Of a stretch of DNA of 64,000 bases, positions 18,179 to 25,387 are shown piece after piece. Position 1 is the stretch's first letter; each line of letters opens with the position of its first letter. Below the pieces are notes generated by a model. It made no database searches. It had not been told where the DNA came from and saw only the letters and a list, made by a program, of their open reading frames with translations. Made by a program: the position numbers and the translations under genes. Source of the stretch: Nocardioides sp. PD653-B2 (lineage in GTDB: Bacteria; Actinomycetota; Actinomycetes; Propionibacteriales; Nocardioidaceae); NCBI RefSeq assembly GCF_002117935.1, contig NZ_BDJE01000016.1, forward strand, positions 124,001-188,000, in the 5' to 3' direction.

Positions 18179-18323
18179 TACGGACCGCCCCCGAATTTCT
18201 TTCTGCGACGACCACGGGCGCGGCTGACCTGCGAAAACGCTCGCCCGACAACTCGCCCGTGGCCGCCTGAGCGACTCGCCCGTGGGCGAAACTTGGTGCC
18301 CCCTGCGGCGCAAAGTCGTGCGC
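18179..18323. promoter_or_regulatory. Intergenic region with paired motif copies upstream of the primase gene
   Basis: This 145-bp non-coding gap contains two exact copies of CTCGCCCGTGG at 18252 and 18275 (23 bp apart, same orientation) and a one-mismatch reverse copy at 18212. It also contains the only A/T-rich patch nearby (GAATTTCTTTCTG at 18193-18205). It separates the Tad operon from the replication block and is a candidate promoter, operator or origin-like site. No -35/-10 pair was clear. Confidence 0.5.
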
Positions 18324-19220
18324 ATGAACTCGGCACAACGGCAGCCCCGGTCTTCGCGGTGGAATCCGCGGCTGCCCGTCTCCCTGTCCGACGCCCCAGA
18401 CCTCGTCACCGCATCCACGATGCTCGCCGGCCGCGACATTCCCGTCTTCCCGTGCACCCCGGGCGGAAAGCAGCCGCTTACGAGCCACGGCTTCCTCGAC
18501 GCAAGCTCCGATCTCACGACTGTGAGGACCTGGTGGCAGCGCTGGCCCGAAGCCAACATCGGCATCCCCACAGGCGCGACCTCTGGCGTGAACGTCGTCG
18601 ACATCGACGTACATCCGGGCGGCAACGGGTTCGGGGCGTTTGAGCGGGCAAGATCCGCTGGACTCACTGAGGGTTGGGCATGGCTGGTCCGCACTCCGTC
18701 AGGCGGAGTTCACGCGTACTACCTGTGCGGGCGGGCCGACGAGCAACGCTCGTGGCAGGTGCCCGGCCAGCATGTCGACTTTCGTGGGGACGGTGGCTAC
18801 ATCGTCGCGCCGCCGTCGCAGGTCGCCGGAAGGTCTTACGACCTGATCGCGGTTGCCCAACACCGCGCAACCCCCATGGATGCGACTGCCCTCCGCTCCT
18901 TCCTGGAACCCCCTCGTCCGACCCGACCGCCGGCCTCGATGCCAGCGATGGGCTCGCGTCCCGACAAGCTCGCAGATTGGGTGGCGTCCCGCCCCGAGGG
19001 CGCGCGTAACCACGGACTCTTCTGGGCCGCCTGCCGGATGGTCGAGGACGGACATGCCTTCGACGCGACCGCCGGCCTGCTCGGTGAAGCGGCCCGATCC
19101 GCGGGCCTGTCTGACCAAGAGGCGATGGCAACGATCCGGTCGGCGTACCGGATCGCAAGTCGGCTGGGGGCGGCGCGCACCGCGCGCCCTACGACCGCGG
19201 CTGAGGCGGTGACGCTGTGA
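18324..19220 (+). CDS. Primase-polymerase (bifunctional DNA primase/polymerase, AEP family)
   Basis: The product is 298 residues from ATG 18324. The archaeo-eukaryotic primase core is visible: an N-terminal motif (GRDIPVFPCTPGGKQPL), the catalytic acidic motif (VNVVDIDVHPGG) near residue 92, and the basic/acidic motif (HVDFRGDGGYIVAPPS) near 150. The C-terminal part is helical (NHGLFWAACRMVEDG), as in PriCT-like extensions. Such Prim-Pol proteins initiate replication in several actinomycete integrative elements and plasmids. Here it is the only replication-initiation candidate and lies directly behind a gap with paired motifs. It overlaps the next gene by GTGA. Confidence 0.85.
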   Translation: MNSAQRQPRSSRWNPRLPVSLSDAPDLVTASTMLAGRDIPVFPCTPGGKQPLTSHGFLDASSDLTTVRTWWQRWPEANIGIPTGATSGVNVVDIDVHPGGNGFGAFERARSAGLTEGWAWLVRTPSGGVHAYYLCGRADEQRSWQVPGQHVDFRGDGGYIVAPPSQVAGRSYDLIAVAQHRATPMDATALRSFLEPPRPTRPPASMPAMGSRPDKLADWVASRPEGARNHGLFWAACRMVEDGHAFDATAGLLGEAARSAGLSDQEAMATIRSAYRIASRLGAARTARPTTAAEAVTL

Positions 19221-19588
19221 ACAACGACGACCACTACGAGCGTCGCGACAACCGGGTTGTGCCCGAGCACGCCGCGACTCAGCCGCAGACCGACCAGGCG
19301 GTCTCTGCGCTCGCGCATCATCGGGATCCCTCGGTACCGACCAGGCCGTACGGCCCCGCTCCGAAGGCCGAACGTGGAATCGCCTGGGTACGGCCCAGCG
19401 AGCTGCCCACCTTGATCAGCTCGAAGTGGGCTGGTCGAGGAATCGACCTCCAAAGCGAGCTGGTCCGCCGATCACGGCGTGCGCCGGCCAAGGCAGCACG
19501 GGCGGGCCACAAGATCAGCCGGACCGCCATCGCTCGACCGGAATCGGCCACCCCGACGGTGTCCACGACGGAGGAGTTGGGGCTATGA
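19217..19588 (+). CDS. Unknown polar protein
   Basis: The product is 123 residues from GTG 19217, overlapping the primase stop. It is hydrophilic. The N-terminal third is low complexity and acidic/His-rich, and a basic C-terminal half (VRRSRRAPAKAARAGHK) suggests nucleic-acid contact. I recognise no family. ATGA coupling to the next gene and its position between primase and ParB suggest a replication or maintenance accessory role, with no direct evidence. Confidence 0.55.
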   Translation: MNNDDHYERRDNRVVPEHAATQPQTDQAVSALAHHRDPSVPTRPYGPAPKAERGIAWVRPSELPTLISSKWAGRGIDLQSELVRRSRRAPAKAARAGHKISRTAIARPESATPTVSTTEELGL

Positions 19589-20451
19589 CCACAGCAATCA
19601 ACGAGGCCCCGCTGGACTTCACGACGACGGAAGGACTCCGGCTCATGCTCGTCCGTCTCCGATACCGCTCCGACGGGTGGAGCCACGACCCCGAGGCATC
19701 CGACCTGATGAGCTACGCGATGGAGAAGTACGGCGCACTGGCTCGCAAGTACGGCTATGAGCCGGTCGAGGCGGCCATCGCGGCATTCGACGCGATGCAC
19801 ACGCGAGCTGTGCGCGTGGCCGACGATCCCTGGGCCGTGGTGACCCGCGCCGTCGAACTCACCCTCGTCTACGACCAGCGCGCCGACGGGCTCCTCTGCT
19901 CTAACCAACAGGCACGCCGCGAGGTAGACATCGAACGTCACGACGCCGAGCGGTTCAGCGACCGAGAGGCCGAGTTGGTCGACTTCCATCCAGCATTCGC
20001 GATCTCCGCACCGCAGGACGTGCTCGACTTCGGTGACGCGGAGGATGAGGGAGACGAGCCGACCAATGCCTGGGTCGCGGTCGACGATGCCGTCGCCGTG
20101 TTCGTTGCGCTCCGCTGGCCCGAGGAGGTGGCACGGACAGCGATCGAGTACATCTGCACCAGGCTGCTGCGTGCAGGCAACCGCCACACCGCGTTCGAAG
20201 CACTACGTCGAGATCGCCACGCGCAGGCGATGCTCGACGTGGAGCAACGCGCCTGGCTGGTGTTCCTACGCGTGATCCTCGGCAACCAGCACCCTGATCG
20301 CCGCCAGACCTCCGCAGGCCGCGGGATGCTCCTTCGGCTCGTCATCGGCGACGATCCCGAAGCACTGCTAGCGGACAGGTCGCTGGTCGCCGAGATCGCC
20401 AGCATCCGTCAGCCGATGCGCTTCGAGGCGAGAGGGCGCCACCATGTCTGA
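19585..20451 (+). CDS. Unknown protein of the replication block
   Basis: The product is 288 residues from ATG 19585 (ATGA overlap). It is soluble and mostly alpha-helical, with an acidic central stretch (FGDAEDEGDEPTN). No motif I can assign. Features such as EYGALARKYGYEP-type helices near the N-terminus and HTAFEALRRDRHAQ near residue 215 are visible, but no catalytic signature. It overlaps ParB by 8 bp. Conserved-looking length and tight packing make it a real gene. Confidence 0.6.
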   Translation: MTTAINEAPLDFTTTEGLRLMLVRLRYRSDGWSHDPEASDLMSYAMEKYGALARKYGYEPVEAAIAAFDAMHTRAVRVADDPWAVVTRAVELTLVYDQRADGLLCSNQQARREVDIERHDAERFSDREAELVDFHPAFAISAPQDVLDFGDAEDEGDEPTNAWVAVDDAVAVFVALRWPEEVARTAIEYICTRLLRAGNRHTAFEALRRDRHAQAMLDVEQRAWLVFLRVILGNQHPDRRQTSAGRGMLLRLVIGDDPEALLADRSLVAEIASIRQPMRFEARGRHHV

Positions 20452-21436
20452 GCACGACGGGCATATCGAGCTCGAACGCCGCATCGACTCGATCGTTGTC
20501 GGCAACCGGCACAGGCAGCATCCAGAGGACGACATCGAGCCGTTGATGATGTCGATCCGGAAGCTGGGGCTTCTGCAGCCCGTGACGATCACTCCGGACG
20601 GAGTTCTAGTCTGCGGCGCTCGTCGGCTCGAAGCCGTGAAGCGGTTGGGCTGGCGCACCTTGAAGGTATGGGTGCGTTCCGGGATCTCCGACGAGCTGAA
20701 TGGCTTGCTCGCCCAGAACGACGAGAATGAGCAGCGCAAGCCGCTCACCCCGCTGGAGCAGGCGGCGCTGTTTCGCGAGCTCAAGGAACTGATGCGCGAG
20801 GACGGGAAGCGGCGCCAGGAGGCGAGTCGCTTCGGCGTGGACAGCGAATCGGATGAAGCCGACGGTGCCGCCGCGGCGGCGGCACCGCGCGGCCAAGGCG
20901 ACACTCGCCGCCAGGCAGCCGAGGCAGTGACCGGCAAAGCGTCGTACAACATGCTGGAGCAGATCTCCGCGATCGAGCGAGTGGCAGCCGACCGGGGCCT
21001 CCCTGACACCGTGCGGAAGATCGCTCAAGCCGAGCTGGAGAACATCGAACGTGGCGGTGATGTGAAGCCGGCCTACTTCACGGTCCTCGCAGCCAAGGAG
21101 CTCATCGCTGTCGATGACACCCCAATGCCCTCCGGCCCGGCGACATCCGAGGAGCTGGAGCAGCTCGCTAGGGAGGCGCAGGAAGGGCTCCGTCAGAACC
21201 GTGTCCGCAGCGGAACGAGGAGCAAGCCGAAGAAGACCAGTTCGGCGCACCGAAGCCTCCGAGCTTTCGTCCTGACCTGGGGCGACCTCGACGGCTGGTC
21301 GCGGTTCTACAACCCGACCGAGATCGCCTCTCAGATCAAAGCGAACGACTGGGAAATGTTTGAGCGAGTGCTCGCCGAGACCATCACGTTCGCCGACGAG
21401 GTCCGCGAGCTGCGGTCCGCACCGATATCGGCCTGA
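20444..21436 (+). CDS. ParB-family DNA-binding protein
   Basis: The product is 330 residues. The ParB N-terminal nuclease-like domain is clear: ERRIDSIVVGNRHRQHPEDD, then box I/II elements (LLQPVTITPDG and GARRLEAVKRLGW, residues 45-68). A helical region (RKPLTPLEQAALFRELKELM) and HTH-like part follow. ParB proteins bind centromere-like sites for partition or act as regulators. No partner ParA is visible in the element (the ParA-like gene at 50.5 kb is chromosomal), so a regulatory or ParA-independent role is possible. Confidence 0.85.
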   Translation: MSEHDGHIELERRIDSIVVGNRHRQHPEDDIEPLMMSIRKLGLLQPVTITPDGVLVCGARRLEAVKRLGWRTLKVWVRSGISDELNGLLAQNDENEQRKPLTPLEQAALFRELKELMREDGKRRQEASRFGVDSESDEADGAAAAAAPRGQGDTRRQAAEAVTGKASYNMLEQISAIERVAADRGLPDTVRKIAQAELENIERGGDVKPAYFTVLAAKELIAVDDTPMPSGPATSEELEQLAREAQEGLRQNRVRSGTRSKPKKTSSAHRSLRAFVLTWGDLDGWSRFYNPTEIASQIKANDWEMFERVLAETITFADEVRELRSAPISA

Positions 21437-21494
21437 CCGGACCGCCCGGCACACCTCTCCGCCATCACTGAGAGAAGAACTGAGGTGGAAGCTG

Positions 21495-22172
21495 ATGCTC
21501 TATTCGACCGCTCCCGACGACCTCCGTCGACGCCGCCTCATCGTCGTCGGCATCACGTTTGGCTTGTTGCTGATCTCCGTGGTCGCATACGTCGTCCTGA
21601 TCCAGCGTTCACCAGTCGCCAGATCCTCCCAGCCGGACGTCGGTCACCGGACAGGCCCAAGGCCCGAGGCCGGGGCGACGCCCCTGAACCAGATCGCACC
21701 GTTGCCTGACGTAAGCGATCCCGAGACCTTCGCCCGACAGGTCGCCCAGGCGATCTTCGAGTGGGATACCGCGACGCTCATCACCCGCACAGACCACGTC
21801 AAGCAGCTCGGCACGGTCGGCGATCCAACCGGCGAGTCGACTCCCGGCCTCGTCTCGGACCTCGACAACTACCTTCCGACCCCGGACGCCTGGAAGGAGC
21901 TCGCGAAATACGAAACCCGTCAGTGGCTCTCCGTCGAAGCGGTCACGACCCCGACCAAATGGCCCGAAGCGGAAGCCCAAGCAGGCGACTCGCTCCTGCC
22001 CGGCACGACGGCGTTCACGATCGACGGCGTCCGCCATCGAGCAGGGGTCTGGGAGGACGCGACCGTCTCGTCGGAGCACGACGTGTCCTTCACCGTGTTC
22101 GTCGTCTGTGGACCGTCGTATCCCGAGTGCCATCTGCTGCGGCTGTCATTGCCCGACCAGCCGCTGGAGTGA
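21495..22172 (+). CDS. Single-pass membrane protein, possibly VirB8-like
   Basis: The product is 225 residues from ATG 21495. A short basic N-terminus (DDLRRRR) precedes one membrane helix near residues 14-37 (IVVGITFGLLLISVVAYVVL). A soluble domain of about 170 residues follows outside, with one Cys pair near the C-terminus (VVCGPSYPECHLLRL). Topology and position as first gene of the T4SS operon match VirB8/TcpC-like assembly factors, which have an NTF2-like periplasmic or extracellular domain. The homology itself is not visible by eye. Confidence 0.6.
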   Translation: MLYSTAPDDLRRRRLIVVGITFGLLLISVVAYVVLIQRSPVARSSQPDVGHRTGPRPEAGATPLNQIAPLPDVSDPETFARQVAQAIFEWDTATLITRTDHVKQLGTVGDPTGESTPGLVSDLDNYLPTPDAWKELAKYETRQWLSVEAVTTPTKWPEAEAQAGDSLLPGTTAFTIDGVRHRAGVWEDATVSSEHDVSFTVFVVCGPSYPECHLLRLSLPDQPLE

Positions 22173-22175
22173 TCA

Positions 22176-23285
22176 ATGTCCAAAGCCGTCGTCGCGGGGG
22201 TGACCGCCATCTTGTTCGGGCCGGCCACCGTTCTGCTCGGACTGGCTGTGTTGCTCAACCCGGCCGCGCAGGCCCAGTGTCTGCCGTCGGGTCTGGTCGT
22301 CGGCCAGACTCCCGCCAGTCTGACAGCCACGAGGAGCGACGGAAACGAGGTCACCCTCGACAAGGCACAGCTCACCCGCGCAGCGACCATCGTCAGCGTG
22401 GGCGGAGGAACGAAGGATGTCGGACGCGACGGCATCGTCATTGCCCTCATGGCAGCGCTCACCGAGTCGAGCCTGCGGATGCTCTCCAACACCAGCGCGT
22501 ACCCCGATTCCGCGAACTACCCGAACGACGGAAACGGCGGTGACCACGACTCCCTCGGACTGTTTCAGATGCGCCCGAGCACGGGGTGGGGCAGCGTCAA
22601 GAATCTCATGGACGCCGAGTACCAAGCCCTGGCGTTCTACGGTGGGCCCAACGGATCGAACCACGGTTCGCCTCGCGGACTGCTCGACATCCCCGACTGG
22701 AAGCTGCTTCCGAAGGGCGTGGCGGCCCAGGCCGTTGAGGTGTCGGCCTACCCCGACCGGTATGCCGCCTACGAGCCCGTCGCCGTAGCGATCCTCGACG
22801 CGATCGCGACCGGCACGTCGAGCGATTCGTGCGGAGACGAGGCTCATGGCCTTGGCGTCCCACTGCCGCCCGGGTTCGCGGGAGCCTTCATTGCCGCCGC
22901 CGAATCGCAGACCGGGAAGCCGTACGTCTGGGGCGGCGGCACCTACACCGGACCGTCCGGCATTGGGTCCGACGGCCGCGGGCCTGGCTTCGACTGCTCA
23001 GGACTCGTGCTGTACGCCGCGTACCAAGCGTCAGGCGGGAAGCTCCAGCTTCCGCACTACTCAGGGGCGCAACTCGCCTTCGGCCAAACCGTGGCTTGGG
23101 ACGCCAAACAGCCCGGCGACCTCATCTTCTTCTTCCATGCGGGGGCATCAGCTCCCCATCACGTCGCCATCTACATCGGCGAAGGCAAGATCCTGCAAGC
23201 TCCGCACACCGGCGATAACGTGCGCCTCGGGACTGTGTCTGAGTTCGCCGGCGAGACGATGGCGATCCGCCGACTCGGCGGATGA
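22176..23285 (+). CDS. Cell-wall hydrolase with NlpC/P60 domain (VirB1-like role)
   Basis: The product is 369 residues. An N-terminal membrane helix (residues 5-28) is followed by a lysozyme-like region (ALTESSLRMLSN, LGLFQMRPSTGWG). The C-terminal NlpC/P60 cysteine peptidase domain starts near residue 247 (GKPYVWGGG) with catalytic Cys in FDCSGLV near 273 and His in PHHVAIYIG near 328. Such two-domain hydrolases open the peptidoglycan for T4SS assembly in Gram-positive conjugative elements. It starts 3 bp after the previous gene. Confidence 0.88.
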   Translation: MSKAVVAGVTAILFGPATVLLGLAVLLNPAAQAQCLPSGLVVGQTPASLTATRSDGNEVTLDKAQLTRAATIVSVGGGTKDVGRDGIVIALMAALTESSLRMLSNTSAYPDSANYPNDGNGGDHDSLGLFQMRPSTGWGSVKNLMDAEYQALAFYGGPNGSNHGSPRGLLDIPDWKLLPKGVAAQAVEVSAYPDRYAAYEPVAVAILDAIATGTSSDSCGDEAHGLGVPLPPGFAGAFIAAAESQTGKPYVWGGGTYTGPSGIGSDGRGPGFDCSGLVLYAAYQASGGKLQLPHYSGAQLAFGQTVAWDAKQPGDLIFFFHAGASAPHHVAIYIGEGKILQAPHTGDNVRLGTVSEFAGETMAIRRLGG

Positions 23286-23301
23286 GACCCACCTGTTCGG
23301 C

Positions 23302-23589
23302 ATGACGATCCCCGGTCTACTTCCGCTGGTCGGACCTGACTTCGGTGCCGTTGGCGGCTCCAGCCAGCTCCGCGCGATCGTTGGCGCGCTACTGACCTAC
23401 GGGTTGATCGTCGCCGTCCTGATGGTCGTCATCTGCGCAGCGACCTGGGCCATTGGCTCGGCCCAAGGAAGTTGGCAGACCGCGAGCAAAGCGAAGACTG
23501 GACTCTTTGTTGCCGTTGGCGGGGCAGTACTCACCGGCGCTGCGCTCGCCTGGGCCAACTGGTTGCTCGACGTGGGCGCGTCGTTGTGA
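23302..23589 (+). CDS. Small two-helix membrane protein, VirB2/DUF6112-like (copy 1)
   Basis: The product is 95 residues from ATG 23302. A short N-terminus is followed by two hydrophobic helices (ALLTYGLIVAVLMVVICAAT and VAVGGAVLTGAALAWANWLL) separated by a polar loop. This architecture is shared with the protein at 25044 and with small VirB2-like proteins of actinobacterial T4SS loci. It could be a pilin-like or channel subunit. Its stop overlaps a GTG (GTGA) that begins a reading frame cut short by a reversed cargo gene. Confidence 0.7.
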   Translation: MTIPGLLPLVGPDFGAVGGSSQLRAIVGALLTYGLIVAVLMVVICAATWAIGSAQGSWQTASKAKTGLFVAVGGAVLTGAALAWANWLLDVGASL

Positions 23590-23669
23590 GCGACGAACAG
23601 CTCGCCCGGATGGAATCGCACCGCTTCCTGATGCGCGCCCGGGCGGTCTTGGGAAGCACCACAGTCGCC
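23586..23669 (+). pseudogene. Probable 5' remnant of a T4SS operon gene
   Basis: A GTG at 23586 overlaps the previous stop as GTGA, the coupling used across this operon. It opens a frame reading VSDEQLARMESHRFLMRARA for about 28 codons of plausible protein. From 23670 onward the same frame runs antisense through the reversed cargo gene and reads as nonsense to a stop at 23831. The simplest reading is that cargo insertion truncated the gene. It could instead be a genuine 81-residue protein overlapping the cargo gene. Confidence 0.4.
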
Positions 23670-24962
23670 CTACGCGTTGAGATCTTTGTCGTTTGCCGAC
23701 CGGGCCACGACGACGCTTGCAACCGATACCGCCACCGCGCCGGCTCCGTACAGGGCCTTCGTTCCAGCCTCCTTGGCCGCCACCTTCAACTGGTCGGGCT
23801 TCCCCAGGGCAGCCCGCCAGCCGGCGGATGAGACAGCCTCACGCTCGGTCTCAATACCCAGCGGCGCTTGGAATGCCATGACCGAGTCCCCGACCTTGTT
23901 GCTCGACTGAACGATGGCCCGAACGCTGCGCGAGTGAAGCAGGATCTCCAAGTCGGCGTCGCTTGCCGCTTGATCAAGCCTGCGCATCAGACCCACAGTC
24001 GTTTGCATGATGCGCCCGCGAAGTCCGTCCCTCGACTCGTTCAACGCGAGGCGGTGACCGTCCAGATCCAGTGGCGCCACCTCCCGAACATGATCGAGTT
24101 CGAGGACCGCGGCCTCCTCGTGCAACTGGAAGCAGCGAGCGAGAACGGACAACCAGACGTCCACCTCACTGGCGATCTCTGGCGCGTGCTTCGCCAGCTC
24201 CCGAACCTTCGCGGCAGATCCTGCCTTCGACGCCAGCGCATCCAGGGCACGAAGGGCATTCGATTCGATCTCCGCGATGTCCGCAGTGAGATGCTGAACC
24301 TTCGACCACGACGGCGCGGAGACATGTCCCGTCTTCTCGCGGATGCTCATGGCTTCGCTGATCGCAAACGAGACGCCGTCCAGCTTCGCCAGGACCCCGT
24401 CCCGTTGAGTCCTTCGTACGTCATCAAGCTTCCCGTCGATGACGGTGAGGAGCTCCGTGATCTCACGGACCTCGTGCTTCCGCTCAAGCTGAGCCATCGC
24501 GCCTGCGGCGTTCGAGAGGAGGGAAGCAAGTCCGGAGAGAGCCTCCGGGTTAGTGGCGGCGGAAGCCATCGGCCCGGTTTCGGTAGCAAGCCATTTGCTG
24601 ATGTCGCCGGGCTTCCCTGCCATCAACCAACGCACACCAGGCGTCTTTGTGTCCATGAGGCCGTGCTGTTTGGCGTCCTCCGCTGACTCCACGGTCAGTT
24701 TCACCCATCGGCCCGAGTTGGCGACTGCCTCGGCGGCCGAGTGGGCCGCTTCAGCGCCGAACGTAAGCACTGGACGAAGCCAACTGAGGTCGAGGCTCGT
24801 CGATGCCTCCCATAGACCCTTTCGGCGGAGGTACTGCTCCACAGCCTGTGGGTTCCCGACTACAGCAAGACCATCTCCGTCGCTGATTACGACGTGCTCG
24901 CCGCCTTCAACGGGAACCAGTTCGCCGTCGTCAGGCTGCTCGTCGTCGTCCATGCCCCACAT
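23670..24962 (-). CDS. Reversed cargo gene of unknown function within the T4SS operon
   Basis: The product is 430 residues from ATG 24962, preceded by GGAGG 11 bases upstream (an ATG three codons later at 24953 is possible). It is soluble and helix-rich, with an acidic N-terminus (DDDEQPDDGELVP). A central region resembles a coiled helical bundle (ITELLTVIDGKLDDVRRTQR), and the C-terminus has a hydrophobic segment (ALYGAGAVAVSVASVVVA). No catalytic motif recognised. It is the only minus-strand gene between 7 and 33 kb and splits two VirB2-like genes. Lone reversed genes in transfer operons are often cargo such as exclusion, toxin or defence functions; that is inference only. Confidence 0.7.
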   Translation of the reverse strand: MWGMDDDEQPDDGELVPVEGGEHVVISDGDGLAVVGNPQAVEQYLRRKGLWEASTSLDLSWLRPVLTFGAEAAHSAAEAVANSGRWVKLTVESAEDAKQHGLMDTKTPGVRWLMAGKPGDISKWLATETGPMASAATNPEALSGLASLLSNAAGAMAQLERKHEVREITELLTVIDGKLDDVRRTQRDGVLAKLDGVSFAISEAMSIREKTGHVSAPSWSKVQHLTADIAEIESNALRALDALASKAGSAAKVRELAKHAPEIASEVDVWLSVLARCFQLHEEAAVLELDHVREVAPLDLDGHRLALNESRDGLRGRIMQTTVGLMRRLDQAASDADLEILLHSRSVRAIVQSSNKVGDSVMAFQAPLGIETEREAVSSAGWRAALGKPDQLKVAAKEAGTKALYGAGAVAVSVASVVVARSANDKDLNA

Positions 24963-25005
24963 TGTTCCGTAAACCTCCGACACTCGTGGCGGCACTGCCC
25001 GAACA

Positions 25006-25036
25006 CCTGAGCGAGTGAACCGTCCACTCACTCAGG
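25006..25036 (+). promoter_or_regulatory. Hairpin overlapping the ribosome binding site of the VirB2-like gene
   Basis: CCTGAGCGAGTG (25006-25017) pairs with CACTCACTCAGG (25025-25036) with one G-T wobble and a 7-nt loop. The 3' arm covers the beginning of AGGAGG (25034-25039), which serves the GTG at 25044. In RNA the structure would hide part of the ribosome binding site. Compare the similar arrangement at 33803-33855. Confidence 0.5.
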
Positions 25037-25043
25037 AGGAATC

Positions 25044-25361
25044 GTGATCAACCTCGGTCTACCCGCAGCCGTCTTTTCGCTCTTGCAGCAGGACATCAAC
25101 ATCGGCCCGAACTCCAACGGGCTGCCGGGCATCAGCCAACTCAAGAACATCGTCGGCGCGACGATGACCGTCGGCCTCGTTCTCGCCGTACTCGCCCTGA
25201 TCGTCTCGGCGGTCGTGTGGGCACTCGGCGCGAACTCGTCGAACCCGCACCTGGCTGGTCGCGGCAAGTTCGGCGTCCTCGTCGGACTCGGGGCAGCGAT
25301 CATCACCGGCGCCTCGGTCGCCCTCGTCAACTTCTTCTGGAACGTCGGCCAGTCGGTCTGA
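25044..25361 (+). CDS. Small two-helix membrane protein, VirB2/DUF6112-like (copy 2)
   Basis: The product is 105 residues from GTG 25044 with AGGAGGA five bases upstream. It has two hydrophobic helices (VGLVLAVLALIVSAVVWALG and FGVLVGLGAAIITGASVALV) around a short basic loop, ending FFWNVGQSV. It matches the layout of the 95-residue protein at 23302. It is followed 26 bp later by the VirB6-like gene, the normal partner order, so this copy is the better VirB2-equivalent candidate. Confidence 0.75.
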   Translation: MINLGLPAAVFSLLQQDINIGPNSNGLPGISQLKNIVGATMTVGLVLAVLALIVSAVVWALGANSSNPHLAGRGKFGVLVGLGAAIITGASVALVNFFWNVGQSV

Positions 25362-25387
25362 CCCGCCACTAGGGAGAGGACAAGCCA

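Larger units (their letters stand above)
5493..18285. repeat. Dispersed 12-bp motif RCTCGCCCGTGG, 13 exact copies of the 11-bp core
   Basis: By eye I find exact CTCGCCCGTGG on the plus strand starting at 6069, 10210, 10304, 10518, 15946, 16498, 18252 and 18275. Its reverse complement starts at 5493, 5516, 5867, 5900 and 10465. The base before the core is A (9) or G (4) in all copies. Ten-of-eleven variants occur near 5954, 12349 and 18212. I found no exact copy in the remaining ~51 kb. The copies are read in several frames (SPV, LARG, PRA, HGR) and two lie in a non-coding gap, so coding does not explain them. Two pairs are spaced exactly 23 bp start to start (5493/5516 and 18252/18275). Confidence 0.85.
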
